From NCBI GenBank assembly GCA_025529335.1, contig JAMYHX010000110.1, positions 1-64,000 on the forward strand: 64,000 nucleotides of DNA. Direction: 5' to 3'. The notes under the pieces were generated by a model that saw only the letters and a program-made list of their open reading frames with translations, had not been told where the DNA came from and searched no databases. Of the stretch, positions 46,523-57,000 are shown piece after piece. The position numbers were made by a program, and so were the translations under genes. How positions within the stretch are numbered: the first letter of the stretch is position 1; every line of letters begins with the position of its first letter. The stretch comes from Rhizopus sp. PT2906. Lineage: Eukaryota; Mucoromycota; Mucoromycetes; Mucorales; Rhizopodaceae.

Positions 46523-47926
46523 ATGAGTTTACCAACTGAAATATGGGAAAACATACTAGGTTATATCACTTGCCCTAGTGATCTTGTCTATACTTTATCT
46601 GTTTGTCGTCTATGGTATTCAATCGCACATCAGCTACTTTATAAGAATATCGTGCTTGAATCATTCCAACATGTCGACCGTCTCATTCAATGTCTTGACC
46701 TGTCTTGTCAACGACCAGAACCTTCTGGCTATACTGTTAACTCACTACAGATCAATGATAGTCTAAAGGACCAGCAACTCATTCAATTATCCGTACTCTG
46801 TCCTCGTCTTACTCGATTGGATGTAGCCAAGCCTGACGAAGCCCTTTGGCTCACACTGGCTGGCTCTCAGGTCGTCCGTCGATGGGGGAATCGATTAACC
46901 CACTTACCACGACCTTATGGCAGAACTGGATATATTCCCTATACTCTCTGCTTGCTTCGATATCGTCAACTATACGAAATCACACTACCAGATAACTATG
47001 AAATAAGTCCATATATCAAGGAGCTGATTTTTGATTTTCTCAAAGATTTCTCTCAACTACAAATCATTCGCGTGAGGTATCATCTCTTTCCTATCGGAGG
47101 TGTCGACTTTCCTCGCTTGATTAAAGCATCACCTAAAATAAGCCATTTGAAGATCCTTGTCGAATTGGTATGTCATGAAGCTGACTATGACACACCTCAG
47201 GATATGAGTGACGATGATAACGACCTGATGAACAGTGACAGTAGCGGGTATCGCTCACCATTTGATGATTATGACAGATATACTTCCGATCAAGAGCGAA
47301 CTGCTCCAGGACCGTATTATGAAGAAGAAGAGGAGGAGGAGGAAGAAGAATATGAGGAAGAACATGAAGATGAATACAGTTATGGTAGTAACTATTGTTA
47401 TAATTGCGGATCATACCATTATACCCACAGCAGTAACCCTCAAACTGAAGAAGAAGAAGAAGTGTACGATGACGAAGGCGATGAGAGAAGTTGGTATAGT
47501 AGTGAACAAGATGCGCCATCAGTGCCAGATGAGCAATCTATAAACAAATATTCAGATTATGACAGTCAGGAAGAGGAATGTGTTGAAGATATTAGTGAAT
47601 ATGAACTTGATCAAGCTAACGAGTCAATAGACAATGATAACCATGACAGCGACAGATATGACAGCGAAGAATTCTCCCAACACGCTCATAGCATAAGCTA
47701 TGAATCATCAATCTATGTGAGTCCAGAAGACAGTGTCTCGGTTGGTTCTAATGAGGAATATGAAAGTGAGCCAGTTTATGATGATGTTGTGGTAGAGAGT
47801 GAAATTGGAAGCTATGATGAATATAATGATCTAGAATTGAATGATCCTTATACTAGTGATCCGTATATATCTCATGAATATGATTATAGCGAACAGGAAG
47901 ATGTTCAAAGTGACTTTTATTATTAA
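46523..47926 (+). CDS. F-box protein with long acidic low-complexity tail
   Basis: An intronless gene of 467 residues. The N-terminal F-box is clear: SLPTEIWENILGYITCPSDL, then CRLWYSIAHQLLYKNIVL. Such a box binds SKP1 and links to CUL1, so this could be a substrate receptor for the SCF whose cullin is encoded at 21134-23675. Residues ~65-215 form a leucine-rich, weakly repetitive region (LSVLCPRLTRLD, LLRYRQLYEITLPDN, FSQLQIIRVRY) that may be degenerate leucine-rich repeats. The last ~240 residues are overwhelmingly Asp, Glu, Ser and Tyr, including an unbroken run of 10 Glu near residue 276. The tail is encoded in part by GAA/GAG repeats prone to expansion. Confidence 0.85.
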   Translation: MSLPTEIWENILGYITCPSDLVYTLSVCRLWYSIAHQLLYKNIVLESFQHVDRLIQCLDLSCQRPEPSGYTVNSLQINDSLKDQQLIQLSVLCPRLTRLDVAKPDEALWLTLAGSQVVRRWGNRLTHLPRPYGRTGYIPYTLCLLRYRQLYEITLPDNYEISPYIKELIFDFLKDFSQLQIIRVRYHLFPIGGVDFPRLIKASPKISHLKILVELVCHEADYDTPQDMSDDDNDLMNSDSSGYRSPFDDYDRYTSDQERTAPGPYYEEEEEEEEEEYEEEHEDEYSYGSNYCYNCGSYHYTHSSNPQTEEEEEVYDDEGDERSWYSSEQDAPSVPDEQSINKYSDYDSQEEECVEDISEYELDQANESIDNDNHDSDRYDSEEFSQHAHSISYESSIYVSPEDSVSVGSNEEYESEPVYDDVVVESEIGSYDEYNDLELNDPYTSDPYISHEYDYSEQEDVQSDFYY

Positions 47927-48236
47927 TATGTTGCTTCAACAATAAAAGCTTTATGGTCAACACCCTTCGTTTGAAATCCATAATTGGTAATCATTTTCTC
48001 CTTCTATATGGAAGTTGTCGTCAAGTTGAATCATTTTATATCTACTAGTCCAAATAGTACAGATATAATATATCAATCAACTAACCCCCTCTCAGACTGA
48101 TGTACCACAACCATTGAATTCTGAGAAATGTAAAATATTCATAGAGCCAATGAGAATTTGCCTCGTTCCTAAACATAAATTCTTATTGTTTTCTATTCTT
48201 CTTTTTCCCTCCTTTTTTTTTTAAGCGTAATATAAA
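47927..48236. promoter_or_regulatory. Intergenic region upstream of RAMP4
   Basis: No gene seen. The last ~60 bp are pyrimidine-rich (TTCTTTTTCCCTCC and a T-run) just upstream of the isolated start codon at 48237, as expected for a leader. Confidence 0.35.
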
Positions 48237-48586
48237 ATGGTAAGTGAAGAATCGAGGACTAAATGAATATAACTAACACATTTTACATATAAAAAGGCCA
48301 CAGCACCTACTATTCGTCAAAAGAACATGTTGTATAAAAATAGAGCAGTTAATCATAAAGTAGCTGCAAAGGCAGCAGAGGTAAACATTACATTTATGTG
48401 TGCATACATAAAACTCATATTATTTATTCAGAAAACAAAGGCTGTATCCAAAGTAAACTACTCTGTTTGGGTCATTGCTCTTCTTTGCTTTGCCATGTTT
48501 GGTGGAGGTAAGATTAGATTCATCATGTGTCAATTTAAGCTAATCTCTAAATAGCCATTCTTCAAATCATTGACTTGTTCTTTTAA
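48237..48586 (+). CDS. RAMP4/SERP1 (Ysy6-like) stress-associated ER protein
   Basis: A tail-anchored protein of 64 residues that binds the Sec61 translocon and protects nascent membrane proteins under ER stress. Exons: 48237-48239, 48297-48380, 48432-48507 and 48555-48586, all in phase. The first exon contributes only the start codon ATG, followed at once by a GTAAGT donor. The family motif is TIRQKNMLYKNRAVNHKVAA (compare RMRIANEKHSKNIT-type starts), then a linker and a single hydrophobic tail anchor (YSVWVIALLCFAMFGGAILQ and IIDLFF). Length and layout match the family. It is missed by simple open-frame searches because no exon exceeds 84 nt. Confidence 0.88.
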
Positions 48587-49157
48587 TAACTTATTCCAAT
48601 ACATCCAAAATCAATATATATCTTGCACATTTACATACTTTTTCAAACACATAAAATAATAAAGAACTTTATTCTCTATTTTTATACATTACTATTTTAG
48701 GAAAGAGCATAATTGTGCTTCTAATCAGTCCGAGGTCGCAGAGCGAGACAGTCATCATCATCATCATCATCATCATATGTTTTGGGCTGCTTTTTTTATA
48801 TGCTCTTTCAATGTTATGATCACTTTTAGCTGCTCGACTAACTATGATATACAAGCAAGAAAGAAGAAACTACAAGCCAAAGGCAAACTATATTGAAGAA
48901 TCCCTAAAGAATTGAATAATATCACCTTGGGTCGAAAACTGCTACATATGATCAATCCATATACAAATTCACGCAAAAGGACATTTTGACATCATTCGAT
49001 ATGTTAATATAATGATATGTGGTTTTATAACCTCTCCTTGTACTTTTATTTAAAGAATTATCATACTATTAGACTCTGCTTAATTCATTTTTGTCATTAT
49101 AACTTCTGTTCATATCCTTAGGATCATCTTCATTGTCAGAGAGTGTGACAAAATACA
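48587..49157. other. Intergenic region with TCA microsatellite and a tiny open frame
   Basis: A TCA repeat lies at 48752-48775. Directly after it, an ATG-initiated 39-codon plus-strand frame (48777-48896) has a hydrophobic start (MFWAAFFICSFNVMITFSCS) and a basic end (ARKKKLQAKGKLY). It would look like a small secreted or tail-less membrane peptide, but nothing else supports it. The rest is AT-rich without signals. Confidence 0.3.
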
Positions 49158-50080
49158 TTACTGCTCTGTCTTTTTCTCTACAAGGCTTATGCTTCCTGTC
49201 ACTTCTTCTTCTGATATCCAAGAATTGCCTCTATTATTTATATCGAGTCTCATTTTGTAACCTTTATCGACTTCATTATAATCTACTCTTTTTATACCCT
49301 TGATCGCGCCATCATCAGTTCTTGCTCAATAGAACTTTTTTCCTAATCGCTGAGATGTCGCGACAAAATAGCTATCACGTACTTTATACATGTGTGCTGC
49401 ATCCCAGGTTTCTGATGTAAATGAGTTTCCGGATGGATTATAAAAGGCAAATATAACCGGATGACCTGTCTTCTTAGGATCAAAATAACCATAGTCCTTG
49501 CCTTCGATAACAAATCAAGTAGAATATTCTATTATCAGAGTATCTTTTGATGTAAATGAAGAACGGTTTGCCATTCTTTACTATTCTTGTTCGTCTTGAA
49601 AGTAAATGATTTATGCTAGGAATGACCATAACAGACTATATCTTTTTAGTGATAAAATATAAAAATTGTATCAAAAGTGGCCCTCTATTTGTACTTCTCT
49701 ACTGTAACGTGAGTTAAGATAGTCAAAGTATGGGTTTCTTACACTACTGTAATGTTTGTATCAAGAGATGATGCAATACATTTGTTGGTGTAGGGGTAAC
49801 TGTTTTAGTTGCATACTACCAAAATATATCCGTAATCGGGAAATCGAAAAGGAGGGTTCGTAAAGTCCTGAAGAAGGATTTACAATATATCAATTAGTTG
49901 GTATGGCTCTTATCATGACGTGTGTGTTTCTTATTTTTCTTCATGTACTACTGTCATCATCCAAGGTTACTCAACTAGTTGCTTAGCAACATGTGTCATT
50001 TCACCCAAATCTATAAAGATTTCAACTGACGTCCAGAGCGCCACAGAAGCATTTATTGGGGCGATGAAGCTGTGCAACAT
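49158..50080 (-). pseudogene. Stop-riddled gene relic, family unknown
   Basis: The minus strand carries a long protein-like sequence. The distal 139 codons (49158-49574) stay in one frame from an ATG to a TAA, interrupted only by TGA at 49515-49517 (codon 20) and TGA at 49326-49328 (codon 83). The frame reads FVIEGKDYGYFDPKKTGHPV, SGNSFTSETWDAAHMYKVRD and KVDKGYKM-like charged sequence. Upstream, an exon-like block from ATG 50078-50080 (NASVALWTSVEIFIDLGEMT) and a block DFTNPPFRFPDYGYILVV are followed by several TAA/TAG codons. I infer a decayed gene with C-to-T type changes. The family is not recognised. Nothing proves that it is transcribed. Confidence 0.5.
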
Positions 50081-50174
50081 CTAGAGAGAGAGAGAGAAAG
50101 ATAATAATATTTAGGTCAGCACTACTGCGTCTTTTCTTTTTTTCTTTTTCTCTTTTATTTTATTTTATACAAGC

Positions 50175-50408
50175 ATGAGTTCGTTTCGATGGCTGTATTC
50201 CTGTGGCAAGACATGGATATCTCTTGATGAAATAGCACAATGCCAAATTGAAAAACTATGGAATTGCGACCAAGCTAATTGGATCATTTGCAATTCATTT
50301 CCTGATCCTGTGTTTGTGGACACCTTTCAGATGATCCTTGTTCATAATGGACGCTCTTATACAATTGCTCGGTCGAATAATCATTTGTCGCTTCATAAAG
50401 GAATATAA
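50175..50408 (+). CDS. Stand-alone WWE-like domain protein
   Basis: A single-exon frame of 77 residues that is almost entirely one WWE-like module. WWE domains bind poly(ADP-ribose) units or act in ubiquitin ligases. Matches to the pattern are the first aromatic pair FRWLYSCGKTWISLDE, the helix IAQCQIEKLW, and the closing strand pair VFVDTFQMILVHNGRSYTIA ending in Arg, equivalent to the family's VDLxxMxQxN...xxIRR. It has no fused ligase, PARP or RING domain, which is unusual. The pyrimidine-rich leader and a start right after AAGC fit a real gene. Downstream exons cannot be excluded, because the frame ends at a normal TAA before an A-run. Confidence 0.6.
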   Translation: MSSFRWLYSCGKTWISLDEIAQCQIEKLWNCDQANWIICNSFPDPVFVDTFQMILVHNGRSYTIARSNNHLSLHKGI

Positions 50409-51052
50409 TATTTGTTCCTGAAAAAAAAAAAAAAAAAAAGTAGATACAACATAAAATTACCTGCCATCTTCATCTGTGTGTGACAATACTCGCCTAAATG
50501 TAACTTGTGCTGCGCGTGAACCATATCTATATCCAAAAAGGGGGGATGTTCCTTGTTTGATGTATATAAATACTACTGAATGCATATAAACATTAGACTA
50601 TATATTTCAAAGATAATAACGCCTCTTCGTTCTATTTGATAAAACAAGACTTTAGAGTACACAATATAATGAAACTAATATACACATAATTATCATATAA
50701 AAGCAACCATGCCACTCTTGATGTTTCAATCATTTCAAAAAAAAAAAAAATAGGCTGTAGGCTGCATGAAAGTTATCGTGACTTTCTATAAACTCGACTT
50801 CAACGTCACATCCTAAATTTTTACCAGCAGCCTTCTGCTTTTGAATTTGACAGATTTATAAAAATATTTGTTACGCAGCGCTCTTTTCTTTTTTAGCTTC
50901 TTTCGTTTTTTTTTTTTTTTTTTTCTTTCTTCATTCGAGTAAATACTAATTTACTAGTTTTACTTTTTGGTAATCTTTTATTATCATTTCTTTTTAAAGC
51001 GAATTAAAGATTAAACTAACATTGCTGTGTTTAACTTTTTAGGATCTTCAGA
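50409..51052. promoter_or_regulatory. Intergenic region upstream of PRP8
   Basis: No gene seen. A-runs lie at about 50421-50439 and 50737-50750; a long T-run at about 50907-50923 lies within a pyrimidine-rich stretch that leads to the PRP8 start. TTTTTAGGATCTTCAGA just before the ATG resembles a leader-intron acceptor. Confidence 0.35.
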
Positions 51053-54000
51053 ATGAGTAACGATCCAAATTTCCCAGTTTCTATTGGTGGAGTCCCTTCG
51101 CCATACTCTCAACATTATGATCAATACGCATACGAAGCAAATCAATATTCTGAAAAAAGTGAACAAGATAAACTAAAAGAAAAGGCAAGAAAATGGCAAC
51201 AATTACAGAATAAACGTTATGGTGAAAAGAGAAAGTTTGGTAAAGTGTCATGACAATATATTATGTATCTGTACTAACCCCCTAGTAAACTAGGCTTTAT
51301 TGAACATGAAAAGTCAGATATGCCACCAGAGCATTTGAGAAAGATTATCAAAGATCACGGTGATATGACAGCAAAGAAATTTAGACATGATAAACGTATT
51401 TATCTTGGTGCTCTTAAATATGTTCCTCATGCCGTGTTAAAATTGCTGGAAAATATGCCTATGCCTTGGGAACAAGTTCGAGAAGTGAGCGTATTATACC
51501 ATATCACAGGCGCAATCACTTTTGTAAATGAAATTCCTTGGGTTATCGAACCTGTCTATATCGCACAATGGGGCTCTATGTGGATTATGATGCGTCGAGA
51601 AAAGCGTGATAGAAGACATTTCAAGCGTATGCGTTTCCCACCATTTGATGATGAAGAACCTCCTCTTGATTATGGTGATAATATTATGGATGTCGAACCA
51701 CTTGAAGCCATTCAATTGGAATTAGACGAAGAAGAAGATAGTGCAATCTATGAATGGTTTTATGATAATAAGCCCTTGTTAGATACAAAGTATGTCAATG
51801 GTTCAACTTACCGTAAATGGCGTTTGGACTTGCCCATTATGTCAACCTTGTATCGTATGGCACATCAACTTTTATCTGACCTGACCGACAAAAACTACTT
51901 TTATCTCTTTGACTTGAAGTCATTCTTCACAGCCAAAGCTTTAAATATGGCAATTCCCGGTGGTCCCAAGTTTGAACCTCTTTATCGTGATTTGGATACT
52001 GCGGATGACGACTGGAACGAATTTAACGATATCAACAAGATTATTATTCGTCAACCCATTCGTACCGAATATAAGATCGCTTTCCCCTTCTTGTATAACT
52101 CTCTTCCTCGCAGTGTCCACGTCTCTTGGTATCACTATCCTGCGGTTGTGTACATTCGCAGTGAAGATCCTGATCTTCCAGCATTCTATTTCGACCCTAT
52201 CGTCAACCCTATATCCTCTCGTACCCTTCATGGTGCAGGTACTAAACACGAAGACGAAATATTTGGCGACGAAGAAGAAGACACCGAGTTTAAGTTGCCT
52301 GAAACTGTGGTTCCCTTCTTGGGTGATACCGAGCTTTTTACTGACAACACTGCTAACGCCATCGCTCTTTACTGGGCACCACATCCATTTGATAAGAGAT
52401 CAGGTAGAACGCGTCGTGCTCAAGACGTTCCTTTGGTCAAGAACTGGTATCTTGAACACTGTCCACCAAATCAACCAGTGAAAGTCCGTGTGTCTTATCA
52501 AAAATTACTCAAATGTTATGTATTAAATGCTCTCAGACATCGAGCTCCCAAGGCGCTCAACAAGAAGTACCTCTTCCGCAGCTTGAAGTCTACTAAATTC
52601 TTCCAGACTACACAAATTGATTGGGTTGAAGCTGGTTTGCAAGTCTGTCGTCAAGGCTACAATATGTTGAACTTGCTGATTCACCGTAAAAACTTGAATT
52701 ACCTCCATCTCGATTACAATTTCAATTTAAAGCCTGTCAAGACACTGACAACCAAGGAAAGAAAGAAGTCTCGTTTTGGTAACGCCTTCCATCTGTGTAG
52801 AGAAATTCTGCGATTGACAAAACTTGTTGTTGATGCTCATGTTCAATATCGTCTTGGTAACGTCGATGCCTTCCAATTAGCCGATGGTCTTCAATATATA
52901 TTTGCTCACGTTGGTCAACTTACTGGTATGTATCGTTACAAGTACCGTTTGATGAGACAAATCCGTATGTGTAAAGATTTGAAGCACTTGATCTATTACC
53001 GTTTCAATACTGGTCCTGTCGGTAAGGGTCCTGGTGTCGGTTTCTGGGCTCCCGGTTGGAGAGTATGGCTTTTCTTCATGCGTGGTATCGTACCTCTTCT
53101 TGAACGTTGGTTGGGTAACTTGCTTGCACGTCAATTCGAAGGTCGTCACTCGAAGGGTATCGCAAAGACTGTGACTAAACAGCGTGTTGACTCTCATTAC
53201 GATTTGGAATTGAGAGCTGCTGTCTTGCATGATATCATGGACGCTATGCCTGAGGGTATCAAGGGTAATAAGTCTCGTACCATTCTTCAGCATCTTTCTG
53301 AAGCTTGGAGAGCATGGAAAGCCAATATTCCATGGAAGGTGCCTGGTATGCCTGCTCCCATTGAAAACATGATTCTTCGTTATATTAAGGCTAAGGCTGA
53401 TTGGTGGACTAGTGTCGCTCACTATAACCGTGAACGTATCCGTCGAGGTGCTACAGTTGATAAGACCATTTGCCGTAAGAACTTGGGTCGTTTAACTCGT
53501 CTTTGGCTCAAGGCTGAACAAGAACGTCAACATAACTACCTCAAGGATGGTCCATATATTACTGCTGAAGAAGCTGTTGCCATCTATACATCTACTGTTC
53601 ACTGGTTGGAAAGCAGAAAATTCTCCCCTATTCCTTTCCCACCTCTTTCCTACAAGCATGATACAAAGCTGTTGATTCTTGCCTTAGAACGACTTCGTGA
53701 GGCTTACAGTGTCCAAGGTCGTTTGAACCAGAGTCAAAGAGAAGAATTAGGATTGATCGAACAGGCATATGATAACCCTCATGAAGCATTGTCTCGTATC
53801 AAGCGACTTCTTTTAACTCAGCGTGCTTTCAAGGAAGTAGGCATTGAATTTATGGATCTTTATTCTCATTTGATTCCTGTGTATGATATCGAACCTCTTG
53901 AAAAGATCACTGATGCTTATCTTGATCAATATCTTTGGTACGAAGCCGACAAACGTCATCTCTTCCCTGCTTGGATTAAGCCTTCCGATTCTGAACCACC

Positions 54001-57000
54001 CCCATTGTTAGTCTACAAGTGGTGTCAAGGTATCAATAACTTGACTGAGGTTTGGGATACTTCTGAAGGACAATGTAATGTCATGATGGAAACTAGCTTC
54101 AGTCGTGTGTATGAAAAGATTGATCTCACCTTACTTGGTCGTCTCTTGCGTCTTATCCTCGATCACAATCTTGCTGACTACGCCACAGCCAAAAATAACG
54201 TTGTGCTCAACTACAAGGATATGAACCATGTCAATGCTTATGGTTTGATTCGTGGTCTTCAATTTGCTTCATTTATTTTCCAATACTATGGTCTTGTTTT
54301 GGATCTTTTGATTTTGGGTCTTCATCGAGCAAGTGAAATGGCTGGTCCTCCTCAACTACCTAATGATTTCTTGCAGTACCGTGACGTCGAAACGGAAACA
54401 CGCCATCCCATCCGTCTTTACTCCAGATATATTGACCGTATTCACATCTTCTTCCGATTCACTGCTGATGAAGCTCGTGACCTCATTCAGCGTTATTTGA
54501 CTGAACATCCAGATCCAAACTTTGAAAATATTGTAGGCTACAACAACAAGAAATGCTGGCCTCGTGATTGTCGTATGCGTTTGATGAAGCATGATGTGAA
54601 CTTGGGTCGTGCCGTCTTCTGGGACATCAAGAACCGTCTTCCTCGTTCATTAACCACCATCGAATGGGAGACCAGCTTTGTCAGTGTCTACTCAAAGGAC
54701 AATCCAAATCTCTTATTCTCTATGTGCGGATTTGAAGTTCGTATCTTACCCAAGATCAGAAGCATGACTGAAGAGTTCACCCTTAAGGATGGTGTTTGGA
54801 ACTTGATTAACGAACAAACCAAGGAAAGAACAGCTCAAGCCTACTTACGAGTCGATCAAGAGTCTATGGATAGATTCCACAACCGTATCCGTCAAATTTT
54901 GATGGCATCAGGTAGTACTACATTTAGTAAGATTGCCAACAAATGGAATACTGCCTTGATTGGGTTGATGACCTATTTCCGTGAAGCTGTTGTTCACACC
55001 CGTGAATTACTTGACTTGTTGGTCAAATGTGAAAACAAGATTCAAACCCGTGTCAAGATTGGTCTTAACTCCAAGATGCCTTCTCGTTTCCCTCCTGTTG
55101 TGTTTATGACACCCAAGGAATTAGGTGGTCTTGGTATGCTTTCTATGGGTCATATCTTGATTCCTCAATCTGACTTACGTTGGTCCAAGCAAACCGAAAC
55201 TGGTATCACTCATTTCCGTGCGGGTATGAGCCATGATGAAGATCAATTGATTCCAAACTTGTATCGTTACATTCAGTCCTGGGAATCTGAATTCATTGAC
55301 TCTCAGCGTGTATGGGCCGAATACGCCTTGAAGCGTCAGGAAGCCAATGCTCAAAACAGACGTTTGACATTGGAAGATCTTGAAGATTCTTGGGATCGTG
55401 GTATTCCTCGTATCAACACTCTCTTCCAAAAGGACCGTCATACACTGGCTTATGATAAGGGCTGGCGTGTACGTACGGACTTTAAGCAGTATCAAGTGTT
55501 AAAGAACAACCCATTCTGGTGGACGCATCAACGCCATGATGGTAAGCTGTGGAACTTGAACAATTACCGAACAGATATGATTCAAGCTCTTGGTGGTGTT
55601 GAAGGTATCTTGGAACACACCTTATTCAAGGGTACCTACTTCTCTTCATGGTTGGGTCTTTTCTGGGAAAAGGCTTGTTTCGATGGAGAGACTCCTCTCA
55701 TGCTCAGTGATGGTAGTATCAAGTTGGCCAAAGATATCACTACAATGGATACTCTCATGGGTGATGATGGCAAGCCTCGTCAGATTGTTGAGACTGTAGA
55801 GGGCATCGCACCATTGTATGAACTCCCCAATAACAAGGGTGAAACTTTGGTTGTCACAGGAAACCACATTTTGTGTCTCAAGTCTTCTACTCATGCTTGT
55901 AGTACTTGGTCTGCCGACGAGCAATGTTGGACTGTATACTGGTTTGATAGAGATCATTCAAGTTGCTCTAAGCAATTCGTGTACAAGGAAAGCACAGATA
56001 GTTACTACAAGACACCAGAGGCCGCCGAAGAAGCTGCCAACGATTTTATGGTCTCGCTTGAGAACGATGAGTCCTGCCTTCCAAAGGGAGCAATCATTGA
56101 AATGACTGTTAGAGAGTTCTTGGACTTGCCCCAATCAGCCAAGACTATGTGGTTCCTTTATCGTACTGGTTTGGATTTCCCCAAGAGAGAAGTCATTGTT
56201 GATCCTTATTATCTTGGCCTCTGGCTTGCTGATGGCGAGCGTCGAAATGCGATCGCTACAAATGATCATGAAAAGGAAGTTGCTGAATTCTTGTCTTGCT
56301 ATGCTGATAAATTGTCAATGAAATTAGTTGGTAAAGACTGCTCTATTGCCAACAGAAAGGTCAAAGAAGGCAAATTGGAGGATACTACTGCTGACTTATC
56401 AGTATTCTACACGGACATGACTGAAGCCGAAAAACAACAATATGACAGCTTGAGAAAGTCGTTTAAGGATCAAGAAGCCTTGGAACTTGCCTTGCAAGAG
56501 TCCATTGTATCTGACAAGGGATCTGACTTGTTGCTTGATGCCCTCAAAAAATTAGGTGTTCCTGCAAGCCTCTCAGGATGCGACAACTATTCGAAGCGTA
56601 TTCCAAAGGAATATTTACTCAACTCAAGACAAGTTCGTCTTCAAGTCCTTGCAGGTTTACTCGACTCTAATGGAACCTATAATAATGGCTCTCATGAGTT
56701 CTGCTTTACGCAATCTAAACGCTGGCATGAACAGCTCTTTAATGATTTCGTCTGGCTTTCAAGAAGTTTAGGCTTCCATACTACATGCTCATCAACCGTT
56801 CAGACTCACAAGCTTCCTAACGGTGAATACTATACTGGAGAGTACTTGCAAGCTTACATCAGTGGATGTGTTGACGAAATTCCTTGTTTGATTCCTCGAG
56901 AGCAATCTAGTGAATGCGTTACAAAAGCTGATCCTATGGCCTCATCCATCATTTTGGAGAATGTTACTATTACTGCTCCAAAGAAATACTATGGTTTCAA

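Noticed and set aside
49158..49574. Selenoprotein reading of the two in-frame TGA codons
   Set aside because: The upstream part of the same relic carries TAA and TAG stops as well, which selenocysteine cannot explain. No SECIS-like element was identified.
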